Shown here one piece after another: positions 34,719 through 43,240 of a DNA stretch of 64,000 nt. The stretch covers positions 62,001 to 126,000 of the forward strand of contig NZ_JBHSEF010000023.1 in assembly GCF_042649045.1 (NCBI RefSeq), written 5' to 3'. The stretch is from Chryseomicrobium palamuruense (GTDB taxonomy: Bacteria; Bacillota; Bacilli; Bacillales_A; Planococcaceae). The notes beneath the pieces were generated by a model. That model ran no database searches, was not told the DNA's origin, and worked only from the letters and a program-made list of their open reading frames with translations. How positions within the stretch are numbered: position 1 is the first letter of the stretch; every line of letters starts with the position of its first letter. Both the position numbers and the translations under genes were made by a program.

Positions 34719-37172
34719 TTATTCAGTTATAACCTCTTCTTTTTTCGTGCGGACAACAAATTCATCGTTCTCGACATCGAAGAGAATATGTTGACCTGTT
34801 AACACTTCACCTTTTAGGATTTCTTCAGACAGACGATCTTCTACATGCTTCTGTAGAGCACGACGGAGTGGACGTGCACCGTAATCTGGATCGTAGCCTT
34901 CTTTAGCGATTTTTTCTTTTGCTGCTTCCGTCAGTTCAAGCTCAATGTCTTGCTCTTTTAGGCGTTTTGTCAGCTGATTCGCCATCAATGTGACGATTTG
35001 CAACATGTGATCGCGCTCTAACGAGTGGAAGACGATCATTTCATCTAAGCGGTTGAGGAACTCAGGGCGGAATGCTTTCTTCAGTTCCTCAAGCATTTTC
35101 GACTTCATGTCTTTGTAATCTTTCGTCCCGCCATCTTGCAGGTTGAAGCCAACATATTTATTGTACTTCAATGCATCTGCACCAACGTTCGACGTCATGA
35201 TGACAACCGTGTTGCGGAAGTCGACTGTGCGACCTTTCGAATCGGTCAGGCGACCGTCTTCCAATACTTGTAGCAAGATATTGAAGACATCCGGGTGCGC
35301 TTTTTCGATTTCATCCAGCAAAATAACTGAATAAGGTTTACGACGGACTTTCTCCGTCAACTGGCCACCTTCATCAAATCCAACGTACCCTGGAGGTGAA
35401 CCGACAAGACGAGACGTCGAATGTTTCTCCATATACTCGGACATATCGATACGGATCATCGCATCTTCGTCACCGAACATGACTTCTGCAAGCGCACGCG
35501 CAAGTTCCGTTTTCCCGACACCTGTAGGACCTAAGAAAATAAACGAACCAATCGGACGTTTAGGATCTTTCAGACCGGCACGTGCACGGCGAATGGCACG
35601 AGAAATTGCGTCTACTGCTTCTGATTGCCCGATGACACGCTCATGAAGCGTATCTTCTAACTTGAGCAGCTTGTCGGATTCGGCTTGGGCAAGTTTCGAT
35701 ACCGGCACACCAGACCACATGGATACGACAGTCGCGATATCTTCCACAGTCACTTCTGATTCCGCCTTGCCTTGCTTCTCTTTCCATGTATCTTTTAACT
35801 TTTCAAGTTCGTCTTTTAACTTCTGTTCTTTATCGCGGAAAGAAGCCGCTTTTTCAAACTCTTGGCTTTGAACGGCCGCATTTTTCTCGGAGCGTAAACT
35901 CTCGAGCTGCTGCTCCATTTCTTTCAAGTTTGGCGGAGTCGTATATGAACGTAAACGCACTTTTGATCCAGCTTCATCAATCAAGTCAATGGCTTTGTCC
36001 GGTAAGAAACGGTCCGAGATGTAACGGTCTGACATTTTCACAGCCGCTTCAACAGCAGCATCCGTGATTTTCACACGGTGATGCGCTTCGTAACGGTCAC
36101 GCAAGCCATAGATGATTTGAATCGCTTCTTCTACAGATGGTTCATCCACTTGGATCGGCTGGAAGCGTCGCTCAAGAGCGGCATCTTTTTCAATGTATTT
36201 ACGGTATTCATCAAGTGTCGTCGCACCGATACATTGCAGCTCGCCACGAGCGAGTGCTGGCTTCAGAATATTTGATGCATCAATCGCACCCTCTGCTCCT
36301 CCTGCACCAATCAATGTATGAAGTTCATCAATGAACAAGATAATATTGCCGGCTTGGCGAATCTCATCCATCACTTTTTTCAGACGGTCTTCAAATTCGC
36401 CGCGGTACTTCGTTCCCGCAACAACCGTTCCCATATCAAGCGTCATGACGCGTTTGTCACGCAAGATTTCCGGCACTTCGTTTTGAACGATTTGCTGGGC
36501 AAGTCCTTCTGCAATCGCTGTCTTACCAACACCTGGTTCTCCAATTAGAACCGGATTGTTTTTCGTCCGGCGTGCTAAAATCTCGATAACACGCGTGATT
36601 TCTTTGCTACGACCGATGACGGGATCGAGTGTGCCTTCACGCGCAATTTGCGTCAGGTCACGAGCAAGACCATCAAGAGTTGGTGTGCTTGCTGTCGCTG
36701 TCGATGATGTCGAAGAGGAATTATTCCCCTGTTCGCTGCTTCCGAGGAGGTGAAGCACTTGTTGACGTGCTTTATTTAGGCTAATACCCACGTTGCTTAA
36801 CACGCGTGCAGCGACACCTTCTCCTTCACGAATCAAAGCAAGAAGTAAATGCTCTGTTCCGATATAGGAATGGCCCAGTTTACGTGATTCGTCTACGGAT
36901 AGCTCGATGACTTTTTTCGCACGTGGTGTGTAGTGAACAATCGGTCCGACTTCTTTTTCACCTGTGCCGACTAGTTCTTCAATTCCTTCTTCGATAGCTT
37001 TCGGATCAACGTTACTAGCTTCGAGCGCTTTCGCGGCGATGCCATTTCCTTCACGAATCAATCCGAGGAGGATATGCTCTGTGCCAATCGCTTCATGCTT
37101 GAGTCGAATTGCTTCTTCTTGTGCCAACTGGAGCACTTTTTGTGAGCGTTGAGTAAATCGATTAAACATCAT
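34719..37172 (-). CDS. clpC: ATP-dependent Clp protease ATPase subunit ClpC
   Basis: An 817-residue AAA+ unfoldase. The double Clp N-domain is at residues 1-145, AAA-1 has Walker A GEPGVGKTAIAEGL near 208, the middle domain carries a UVR-type coiled coil (QEFEKAASFRDKEQKLKDEL), and AAA-2 has GPTGVGKTELARAL near 547. With McsB and ClpP it degrades arginine-phosphorylated proteins. Two ATG codons (37172, 37169) overlap the mcsB end. Fourth gene of the ctsR operon. Confidence 0.96.
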   Translation of the reverse strand: MMFNRFTQRSQKVLQLAQEEAIRLKHEAIGTEHILLGLIREGNGIAAKALEASNVDPKAIEEGIEELVGTGEKEVGPIVHYTPRAKKVIELSVDESRKLGHSYIGTEHLLLALIREGEGVAARVLSNVGISLNKARQQVLHLLGSSEQGNNSSSTSSTATASTPTLDGLARDLTQIAREGTLDPVIGRSKEITRVIEILARRTKNNPVLIGEPGVGKTAIAEGLAQQIVQNEVPEILRDKRVMTLDMGTVVAGTKYRGEFEDRLKKVMDEIRQAGNIILFIDELHTLIGAGGAEGAIDASNILKPALARGELQCIGATTLDEYRKYIEKDAALERRFQPIQVDEPSVEEAIQIIYGLRDRYEAHHRVKITDAAVEAAVKMSDRYISDRFLPDKAIDLIDEAGSKVRLRSYTTPPNLKEMEQQLESLRSEKNAAVQSQEFEKAASFRDKEQKLKDELEKLKDTWKEKQGKAESEVTVEDIATVVSMWSGVPVSKLAQAESDKLLKLEDTLHERVIGQSEAVDAISRAIRRARAGLKDPKRPIGSFIFLGPTGVGKTELARALAEVMFGDEDAMIRIDMSEYMEKHSTSRLVGSPPGYVGFDEGGQLTEKVRRKPYSVILLDEIEKAHPDVFNILLQVLEDGRLTDSKGRTVDFRNTVVIMTSNVGADALKYNKYVGFNLQDGGTKDYKDMKSKMLEELKKAFRPEFLNRLDEMIVFHSLERDHMLQIVTLMANQLTKRLKEQDIELELTEAAKEKIAKEGYDPDYGARPLRRALQKHVEDRLSEEILKGEVLTGQHILFDVENDEFVVRTKKEEVITE

Positions 37173-38247
37173 TTGAGTTCTCTCCCTTTTCTTCTATAGT
37201 CAACCGTTCCCTTATCATTTTCGCCCGAAACACATCACGGTCTTTCGGGGATAAGACAGTACGGGCATATTGCTGTAAAAATCCTGGCTGCATGAAAATC
37301 ATGCATTCATTTAAAATCGTTTTGCTGACATGCGTGATAATTCCAAGGTCAATGGCAAGACGCACATCGGATAAACATGACGCAGCTTCTTCCGTCGTTA
37401 ATAAGCGTGCATAGCGCAGGGTGCCGAGCGAACGGTAGAGGCGGTCTTCTAATAGGATACGCGAGTGTTCAAGAAGTGCTTGTCGTGACTCTCGTTCCTT
37501 TTCAATCAATTGTGTAGTAAGGCCTTGAAGCTCTTGCAGAATTTCAAATTCTGCTTTCCCGAGCGTTACTTGGTTTGAGACCTGGTAAACATTCCCGAGC
37601 GCTTCACTGCCTTCTCCATAGATTCCCCTTACCACCATTCCTAAACGGTTGATGATCGGAGCAATTTTGGTCATTTGCTTCGTGGCGGTCAGTGCTGGTA
37701 AATGCATCATGACAGAAGCCCGGAGACCAGTTCCCGTATTTGTTGGACACGTCGTAAGGTACCCATATTTTTCATCAAATGCGTAACTTACTTGTTTATC
37801 CAGTAGCCGGTCAATGGAGGCAGCTTGTTCATACGCCTGCTCGAGCTGTAAGCCCGGAAGAATGCACTGGATGCGCAAATGGTCTTCTTCATTGATTAAA
37901 ATACTGAGCGACTCATCTTCAGAGATAACAGCAGCCGATTCGACATTCGATTCCACAAGCGCTGGGCTGATGAGGTGTTTCTCAATCAACACTTGTTTGT
38001 CTAGTGAATCCAACTGTTTCATTTGATACGACGTAAACGGATTTTCTTCCCTGTCCACGTCGAGCAAAATACCACTGATGGTCTGTTCGATTTTATGCGC
38101 TTCGTCTTCTGTAAATGCTAACGGAAAGCGATACCCTTCCAAATTCCGGGCGAGGCGGATGCGCGTACTCATGACGATGTCTGCGTGTTCACCCGCACTT
38201 TCCATCCAACTGGTCACTTGTTTCTTTAAGAAACGATCCATGTCCAT
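37162..38247 (-). CDS. mcsB: Protein arginine kinase McsB
   Basis: A 361-residue phosphagen-kinase-fold enzyme that phosphorylates arginine residues and marks proteins for ClpCP. The nucleotide-binding STRIRLARNLEGYRFP is near residues 27-42 and the TCPTNTGTGLRASVM loop near 165-180. The end overlaps clpC by 8-11 nt, and the start is next to mcsA (0-base gap). Activity requires McsA, encoded immediately upstream. Confidence 0.95.
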   Translation of the reverse strand: MDMDRFLKKQVTSWMESAGEHADIVMSTRIRLARNLEGYRFPLAFTEDEAHKIEQTISGILLDVDREENPFTSYQMKQLDSLDKQVLIEKHLISPALVESNVESAAVISEDESLSILINEEDHLRIQCILPGLQLEQAYEQAASIDRLLDKQVSYAFDEKYGYLTTCPTNTGTGLRASVMMHLPALTATKQMTKIAPIINRLGMVVRGIYGEGSEALGNVYQVSNQVTLGKAEFEILQELQGLTTQLIEKERESRQALLEHSRILLEDRLYRSLGTLRYARLLTTEEAASCLSDVRLAIDLGIITHVSKTILNECMIFMQPGFLQQYARTVLSPKDRDVFRAKMIRERLTIEEKGENSNDV

Positions 38248-38772
38248 CTAGTGCTCACCGCCTTTCGACAGTTTGGCTTCGAGTGCTCGTGCCTGGTCGC
38301 GAAGCTTGGCAGCCGTTTCAAATTCTTCATCTCCAATTGCCGTTTGCATACGTGCCCGGATGTCTTCGATACGACGTTTCAACGCGCGTGTTTCTTCAAA
38401 AGCTTCTGGAACACTTCCGACGTGCTCGCCATTGCCGTTATGCAATCGTTTCATTACCGGAGGTAAAGCATTCCCGAAGGTCTCATAACAAGATGCACAG
38501 CCGAATTTTCCTTTGTGGACAAAACGTTCATACGTCCAGCCACACGACGGGCAGCTCCACTGGCTCTTTTCACGTTCCGATTGTTTCGTTTGTTGTTCAG
38601 GTGTAAACCAATTGGTGAGCAATTGGTGAATCGTTAATGGATCTTGTTGCTGTTGGAGCGGATGCAGCTGACTAGCACACACATCACACAAATGTCGTGT
38701 GAAGGGTTCCCCGCTCTGCGTCACCGTCATTTTGACGTGAGCGGGACGCTGCTTGCAATTCTCACAAATCAT
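38248..38772 (-). CDS. mcsA: McsA, activator of the McsB arginine kinase
   Basis: A 174-residue protein with four CXXC motifs (CENC, CDVC, CPSC, CASC) that bind metal, and a C-terminal UVR domain (residues about 130-170, IGDEEFETAAKLRDQARALE). It activates McsB and modulates CtsR under heat and heavy-metal stress. Lies between ctsR and mcsB. Confidence 0.94.
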   Translation of the reverse strand: MICENCKQRPAHVKMTVTQSGEPFTRHLCDVCASQLHPLQQQQDPLTIHQLLTNWFTPEQQTKQSEREKSQWSCPSCGWTYERFVHKGKFGCASCYETFGNALPPVMKRLHNGNGEHVGSVPEAFEETRALKRRIEDIRARMQTAIGDEEFETAAKLRDQARALEAKLSKGGEH

Positions 38773-38780
38773 CTGGCATC

Positions 38781-39254
38781 CTACCTTTCATTGGACTTAT
38801 GCAAGAGGGTCAACAGCATCGCCTGTGCTACACGTCCGCGAAGTTGATCACGTAAAGGCAGCGGCAGCGATAATGTGGTTCGAGCACAAGCAGCTAATAT
38901 CAATTTGGCTTCTCGCTTTGAAATGATTTCTTGATCAAGTAGGCGGTATACCATGTCTTCAACGAGCGATTCGGAAGCCCCTTCTTCGAGTACTTCTATC
39001 ATATTACGAATGAGTTCAGAAGCTGCAGACGCTTCGACGCGAACAATTCGAATATACCCGCCTCCTCCCCTTTTACTTTCAACGATGTAGCCACGGTCTA
39101 CAGTAAAACGAGTGTTGATGACATAGTTAATTTGAGACGGTACACATTGAAACTTTTCCGCCACTTCATTGCGCTTTATTTCAATCTGCCCTTGTTTAGT
39201 CTCTTCTATAACACTCTTCAAATACCCTTCAATGATGTCTGAGATATTTTTCAT
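38781..39254 (-). CDS. ctsR: Transcriptional repressor CtsR
   Basis: A 157-residue class III heat-shock repressor. The winged helix-turn-helix with the glycine-rich wing SKRGGGGYIRIVRVEA (residues about 59-74) acts as the heat sensor. It represses clp genes and its own operon; the tandem CtsR operator lies 20 bp upstream of the start. The ribosome binding site GGAGGTGA is strong. Confidence 0.95.
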   Translation of the reverse strand: MKNISDIIEGYLKSVIEETKQGQIEIKRNEVAEKFQCVPSQINYVINTRFTVDRGYIVESKRGGGGYIRIVRVEASAASELIRNMIEVLEEGASESLVEDMVYRLLDQEIISKREAKLILAACARTTLSLPLPLRDQLRGRVAQAMLLTLLHKSNER

Positions 39255-39273
39255 GAGGTCACCTCCTACTGAC

Positions 39274-39290
39274 TTTGACTATCTTTGACT
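39274..39290 (-). promoter_or_regulatory. CtsR operator
   Basis: Direct heptads AGTCAAA-GAT-AGTCAAA on the minus strand, a close match to the CtsR consensus RGTCAAANANRGTCAAA, immediately downstream of the -10 element. Confidence 0.9.
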
Positions 39291-39292
39291 TT

Positions 39293-39321
39293 ATTATACG
39301 AATTCACTTTCCGAGGTGCAA
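39293..39321 (-). promoter_or_regulatory. SigA promoter of the ctsR-mcsA-mcsB-clpC operon
   Basis: TTGCAC (39316-39321), 17-bp spacer, perfect TATAAT (39293-39298). The CtsR operator covers the predicted start site, so CtsR would block initiation and heat would release it. Confidence 0.85.
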
Positions 39322-39337
39322 TTGATTTGCTTTCCCA

Positions 39338-39370
39338 TAAAAAGAACCATCCCTCTAAAAGAGATGGTCC
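39338..39370 (-). terminator. Terminator after the rsgA paralogue
   Basis: GGACCATCTCT / AGGGATGGTTC hairpin followed by TTTTTATGG on the minus strand, right after the stop codon at 39376. Confidence 0.75.
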
Positions 39371-39375
39371 CCACA

Positions 39376-40446
39376 TTAGCGTTTCACTTTTGGCATCGTC
39401 CGTACTGTTTTCGAGATTTGTTTCCATTTCGCACGTTCTTCTCGCTGAGCAGCTACATCTGCTTTCCGCTCTAAGTGAGCGAGCTCTCGCTGTAGCTTCA
39501 AATAGCTCGCGTAGCGTTCCTCAGCTAAAGCGCCTGTGCGAAGGGCTTCCAGCACTTCACACTCTGGCTCTTTCTGGTGGTAACAGTCCCGGAAGCGACA
39601 GTTTGCCGCAAACCCTTCTATGTCTTGAAAGCTTTCAGATAAGCCGTCTTCCGATTCCCATAATTGGAATTCCCGCATCCCTGGTGTATCTAAGATAGCG
39701 CCCCCGCTCGGTAACAGCACGAGCTCGCGGTGCGTGGTGGTATGGCGGCCCTTTGCATCATCTTCACGGATTTCACTGACTGTCATCCATTCCGCCTCAA
39801 GCAGCGCATTAACGACGGACGACTTCCCGACCCCGGAGGATCCAAGGAGCGCCGCTGTCTTATTTGGTTGAAATAGCTCTTTTAGCTCCTCAATGCCTTC
39901 CCCTGTCTTGCTGCTTACCGCATAAATAGGTACACCAAAAGCAATTGATTCAAGCTGTTCTTCATAAGGGCGTACATCTCCACATAGATCTTTTTTCGTC
40001 AATACAATAATTGGAACGGCGCCGGAATCATAGGCTGCCAACAAATATCGCTCCAATCGGCGCACGTTGAAATCTTGATTCAACGACATTGTTAAAAACG
40101 CATAGTCCACATTGACCGCAATTAATTGAATCTCTGTCGTACGTCCCGCCATTTTTCGTTCGAACTGCGAGGAGCGTGGAAGGACCTCATGAATAATGGC
40201 TCGCTGCTCTCCTGGCATTTGCGTTACCACCACCCAGTCCCCAACAGCAGGGTATTGTTCTCTGGTATGCGTAAATCCGAACTTTCCGCTCGGCGTCGCT
40301 AGCCATTCTCCCTCGTTTGTCACAACACGATAGGTTCCTTTATGCGCGAGGACGACGCGTCCTGGTTGTCCGGTCATCGTTATTTTTTGTTCCCACGCTG
40401 GTGTCCAGCCGTAGTTTTCGATTTGTGTCAATTCAGTTTCCTCCAA
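39376..40446 (-). CDS. RsgA-family ribosome-dependent GTPase (YjeQ paralogue)
   Basis: A 356-residue circularly permuted GTPase. The N-terminal OB fold spans about 15-100; G4 TKKD is at 150-153, P-loop GSSGVGKS at 202-209, and G3 DTPG at 253-256. The zinc site uses Cys283, Cys288, His290 and Cys296. RsgA proteins check late 30S assembly. The housekeeping copy in Bacillales sits in the prkC region, so this one is probably a second paralogue. It is preceded by a 26-codon leader ORF and an intrinsic terminator, indicating attenuation. Confidence 0.85.
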   Translation of the reverse strand: MEETELTQIENYGWTPAWEQKITMTGQPGRVVLAHKGTYRVVTNEGEWLATPSGKFGFTHTREQYPAVGDWVVVTQMPGEQRAIIHEVLPRSSQFERKMAGRTTEIQLIAVNVDYAFLTMSLNQDFNVRRLERYLLAAYDSGAVPIIVLTKKDLCGDVRPYEEQLESIAFGVPIYAVSSKTGEGIEELKELFQPNKTAALLGSSGVGKSSVVNALLEAEWMTVSEIREDDAKGRHTTTHRELVLLPSGGAILDTPGMREFQLWESEDGLSESFQDIEGFAANCRFRDCYHQKEPECEVLEALRTGALAEERYASYLKLQRELAHLERKADVAAQREERAKWKQISKTVRTMPKVKR

Positions 40447-40485
40447 AATTAAGTAGTCACCGGCTACACTTTTTGCTTTTAGCCG

Positions 40486-40530
40486 ATAAAAAAAGCTGTC
40501 TCTGCACGCATTCGCGTTCAGAAACAGCTT
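40486..40530 (-). terminator. Attenuator terminator in the rsgA-paralogue leader
   Basis: 12-bp stem AAGCTGTTTCTG / CAGAGACAGCTT extended by ACGC-GAAT-GCGT, followed by TTTTTTTATC on the minus strand. It ends 40 bp before the rsgA start codon, so it must be overcome for expression. Confidence 0.85.
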
Positions 40531-40562
40531 CGTGACTCCATAGGAAACCTACTGGTCCCGTC

Positions 40563-40643
40563 TTACTTGGAACCAGAGTGTACACATAGAGAATGAAGCA
40601 TGCCGGCTGAACGGATGCGTGATGTTCCATATACATTCGCCAT
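40563..40643 (-). CDS. 26-residue leader peptide upstream of the rsgA paralogue
   Basis: ATG at 40643, TAA at 40563, with AGAGGTGGAG five bases before the ATG. It begins MANVYGTSRIRSAGM and ends HSGSK. It follows a clear promoter and precedes the attenuator. Its stop codon lies in the loop of the hairpin CTGGTTCC / GGGACCAG. The codons for residues 8-12 contain CGCATCCGTTC, which can pair with GAACGCGAATGCG in the terminator. Inferred role: translation of this peptide controls read-through to rsgA. No function beyond that can be read from it. Confidence 0.65.
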   Translation of the reverse strand: MANVYGTSRIRSAGMLHSLCVHSGSK

Positions 40644-40677
40644 AATACTCCACCTCTTTCCGAGTTATAGTACTTTT

Positions 40678-40707
40678 ACTATACTGCCCGACCAATTGTT
40701 CTGTCAA
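40678..40707 (-). promoter_or_regulatory. Promoter of the leader peptide and rsgA paralogue
   Basis: Perfect TTGACA (40702-40707), 18-bp spacer, TATAGT (40678-40683) on the minus strand; the leader ATG is 35 bp downstream of the -10. Confidence 0.8.
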
Positions 40708-40771
40708 TCACTTCTGGGCTTTTGAGTTCAGCGATTTGGGGGTATGATAGAACAAGCAGGAGGTGTGCGTA

Positions 40772-41737
40772 ATGATTCGTACCATCGGTGTTACTACGGA
40801 ACACGAACTCGTCAAAGATTTCACACTCGACGAACTTAAAGAAAACTTATTTGAATGGTACTGGGTCGACATTAGCAACCCGTCCATCGATGAACAAAAC
40901 TTGCTTCGGGACTACTTTCAATTTCACCCCCTCGCTATCGAGGATTGTCTTCATGACCTACAACGTCCTAAACTAGATAACTACGACCGACATACCTTTT
41001 TCGTGCTGCATACATACAACGAAAAGACGATGGAAGCGGAAGAGCTCGACGTCTTTCTCGGAGGGAATTTTGTCGTGACGTTCCATTACGACGAAATGCA
41101 TGAACTGGATGAAGCAAGAGAGCGTCTTGTTCATAGTACGAAGACATGGCAACGTGGTTCGATGCAAGCCCTTTATCAAATCATCGACAAGGTCGTGGAT
41201 CACTACTTCCCCATCATCTATAAAATTGAGGATTACTTGAATGAAGTCGAAGACGATATGTCGCGTCACTATGATCAGTTTTCTATGAACCGCGTCTTTG
41301 AGATCCGCAGTGACCTGTTGCATTTGCGCCGGACGATCAATCCGATGCGCGATTTACTATACCGGATGCTGGCTTCTTCTCGTTTAAACTTTTCTCAAGA
41401 AGAACGCACCTATTTCGAGGATATTTATGACCATTTATTAAAGCTTTCAGAGATGATTGATTCAAACCGGGAACTCACCGCTGATATTCGTGACAGCAAT
41501 ATGTCGATGAATTCGAGCCGTATGAACCGCATCATGATGACATTAACCATCGTGTCCACAGTCTTTATTCCTCTCACCTTTGTTGCGGGTGTCTATGGAA
41601 TGAACTTTGAAAACATGCCAGAGTTATCCTGGTCGTTCGGTTATTTTGGTGTCTTACTGTTCATGTTCCTCATTGCAGGCGGGATGCTCACTTGGTTTAC
41701 GTATAAAGGCTGGTTCAAATTATTTAAAAGTCACTAA
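40772..41737 (+). CDS. corA: CorA-type magnesium transporter
   Basis: A 321-residue pentameric channel protein. A long cytosolic N-terminal domain is followed by two C-terminal membrane helices with the signature GMN at residues 276-278. The ATG at 40772 has AGGAGG eight bases upstream; a GTG three codons earlier is less likely. It imports Mg2+ and sometimes Co2+ or Ni2+. First gene of a plus-strand group with rluF and a DUF gene; divergent from the rsgA paralogue. Confidence 0.92.
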   Translation: MIRTIGVTTEHELVKDFTLDELKENLFEWYWVDISNPSIDEQNLLRDYFQFHPLAIEDCLHDLQRPKLDNYDRHTFFVLHTYNEKTMEAEELDVFLGGNFVVTFHYDEMHELDEARERLVHSTKTWQRGSMQALYQIIDKVVDHYFPIIYKIEDYLNEVEDDMSRHYDQFSMNRVFEIRSDLLHLRRTINPMRDLLYRMLASSRLNFSQEERTYFEDIYDHLLKLSEMIDSNRELTADIRDSNMSMNSSRMNRIMMTLTIVSTVFIPLTFVAGVYGMNFENMPELSWSFGYFGVLLFMFLIAGGMLTWFTYKGWFKLFKSH

Positions 41738-41748
41738 GGAGGCATACT

Positions 41749-42453
41749 ATGCGTATTAATAAATATTTAGCGGAAGCTGGCATTGTTTCCCGACGCGGAG
41801 CGGATCAGTGGATTCTTGACGGACGCGTTGTAATCAATGGGAAAGCCGCAGAACTCGGAAGCCGTGTAGAAGAAGGTGACGAGGTTCAAGTAGACGGAAA
41901 GGTGATTTCCCAGGAACAAGAGCTCGTCTATTTGGCTCTTAATAAACCTGTTGGGATTACAAGTACAACGGAGCGCCACATCGAAGGAAATATAGTGGAT
42001 TTCGTGAATCACGACAAACGAATCTTTCATGTCGGACGACTTGATAAAGACTCCGACGGCTTGATTCTACTGACGAATGACGGAGATATCGTCAATGAAA
42101 TTCTTCGGTCGGAAAATGACCATGAAAAAGAATACATTGTCACTGTAAATGAACGCCTCACCCCTACCTTCCTTGAAAAGATGGCGAAAGGTGTGAAGAT
42201 TTTAGATACAGTTACAAAACCTTGTAAAGTTAAAAAACTCGGGCCTTTCACGTTCTCGATCATTCTGACTCAAGGTCTCAACCGACAGATTCGCCGAATG
42301 TGTTCAGCGCTCGGATTCACTATTAAACGTCTTCAACGAGTCCGCATCATGAATATTGAACTTGGAGATCTCCCCACGGGGAAGTGGCGTGATTTGACGG
42401 CGGATGAGAAAAAAGAACTCTTTACAATGCTTAATTACACACCGAAAAGGTAA
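41749..42453 (+). CDS. rluF: 23S rRNA pseudouridine synthase RluF-type
   Basis: A 234-residue RsuA/RluB/RluF-family enzyme. The N-terminal S4 domain (MRINKYLAEAGIVSRRGADQ) is followed by a catalytic domain with HVGRLDKDSDGLILLTNDG, where the Asp in GRLDKDSDG is catalytic. NRQIRRMCSALGF near the end is typical of RluF. It modifies 23S rRNA near the decoding-peptidyl transfer path. It starts 11 bp after corA with AAGGAGG. Confidence 0.88.
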   Translation: MRINKYLAEAGIVSRRGADQWILDGRVVINGKAAELGSRVEEGDEVQVDGKVISQEQELVYLALNKPVGITSTTERHIEGNIVDFVNHDKRIFHVGRLDKDSDGLILLTNDGDIVNEILRSENDHEKEYIVTVNERLTPTFLEKMAKGVKILDTVTKPCKVKKLGPFTFSIILTQGLNRQIRRMCSALGFTIKRLQRVRIMNIELGDLPTGKWRDLTADEKKELFTMLNYTPKR

Positions 42454-42480
42454 TAGAAAAAGTAGAGAGGAGTTGGTACG

Positions 42481-43206
42481 ATGTTAACCATTCAGTCTAC
42501 ACCCCACGCGACAGGCGCCACGATCAGTGGCGACTACTGGGATTTTGATAGCTTCCTCACAGCGGCATTCGCCATTATCGGGAAGACGAATCGTTACTAT
42601 GATTACCAAAGTACACACGCACGCCTGACAAAGAACTTACTGGAGTTGGCGGCTGCTCGAAAAGGACATGAAGCTGTTCTTTTCGTCGACAATGGAGCAA
42701 GTCGTGAACAAATGAAAGAAAAAGACCTTGTTGGTCCACAAAAGAATGTTTATTTCGGGACGAATGTCCTTTGGCCAGAATTATTATTTACGATTTTCGG
42801 ACTGCATGACTACATTCGCTTACACTCCAAAGAGGCGGCTCATCCCCAACTCCACCGTGACTTGGTAGAGCTGCATTTATTCCAAGCGAAGGTAGTGGAG
42901 GCTCTCGAGCAAGCACTTCCGGAAGAGGATTTTACAGACTTGAAACGAGCACTTGTTTCACCGGAACGCTCCACTGAAGAATACGCTACACAATACATCG
43001 ATATGTTATCAGTCTCTTATTTAAAGGTCCCAAAAGAAGAGCGCGTTGTTTTACTTCCGAAGATTGCGCGTAGTATTGTTGTCGGCAGTTCTGATTACGA
43101 CGGATTCAAACAAAAAGTGCTTGCGGAAGCCAATAAGACGAAAAGTTCAATTCACGATATTAAATTAACTGCAGAATACCCTGAAAAAGACACGATCGAG
43201 TGGTAA
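42481..43206 (+). CDS. Uncharacterised protein (resembles DUF6904)
   Basis: A 241-residue soluble protein with no signal peptide or membrane segment. It begins MLTIQSTPHATGATISGDYW; the GATISGDYWDFDSF start resembles DUF6904 proteins from memory (moderate recall). Mostly alpha-helical with charged residues; there is no recognisable catalytic motif. It follows rluF by 27 bp with GAGAGGAG, so it is probably in the corA-rluF group. Function unknown. Confidence 0.7.
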   Translation: MLTIQSTPHATGATISGDYWDFDSFLTAAFAIIGKTNRYYDYQSTHARLTKNLLELAAARKGHEAVLFVDNGASREQMKEKDLVGPQKNVYFGTNVLWPELLFTIFGLHDYIRLHSKEAAHPQLHRDLVELHLFQAKVVEALEQALPEEDFTDLKRALVSPERSTEEYATQYIDMLSVSYLKVPKEERVVLLPKIARSIVVGSSDYDGFKQKVLAEANKTKSSIHDIKLTAEYPEKDTIEW

Positions 43207-43210
43207 TGAA

Positions 43211-43237
43211 AGAGCCTCGCAGCAGCAGCGAGGCTCT
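43211..43237. terminator. Bidirectional terminator between convergent genes
   Basis: AGAGCCTCGC-AGCAGCA-GCGAGGCTCT, a perfect 10-bp stem between the plus-strand DUF gene and the minus-strand MurE-like gene. Confidence 0.75.
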
Positions 43238-43240
43238 TGG

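Noticed and set aside
40447..40643. M-box magnesium riboswitch between rsgA and corA
   Set aside because: The leader belongs to the minus-strand rsgA gene, not to corA, and lacks the M-box core. A leader peptide with attenuator explains it better.
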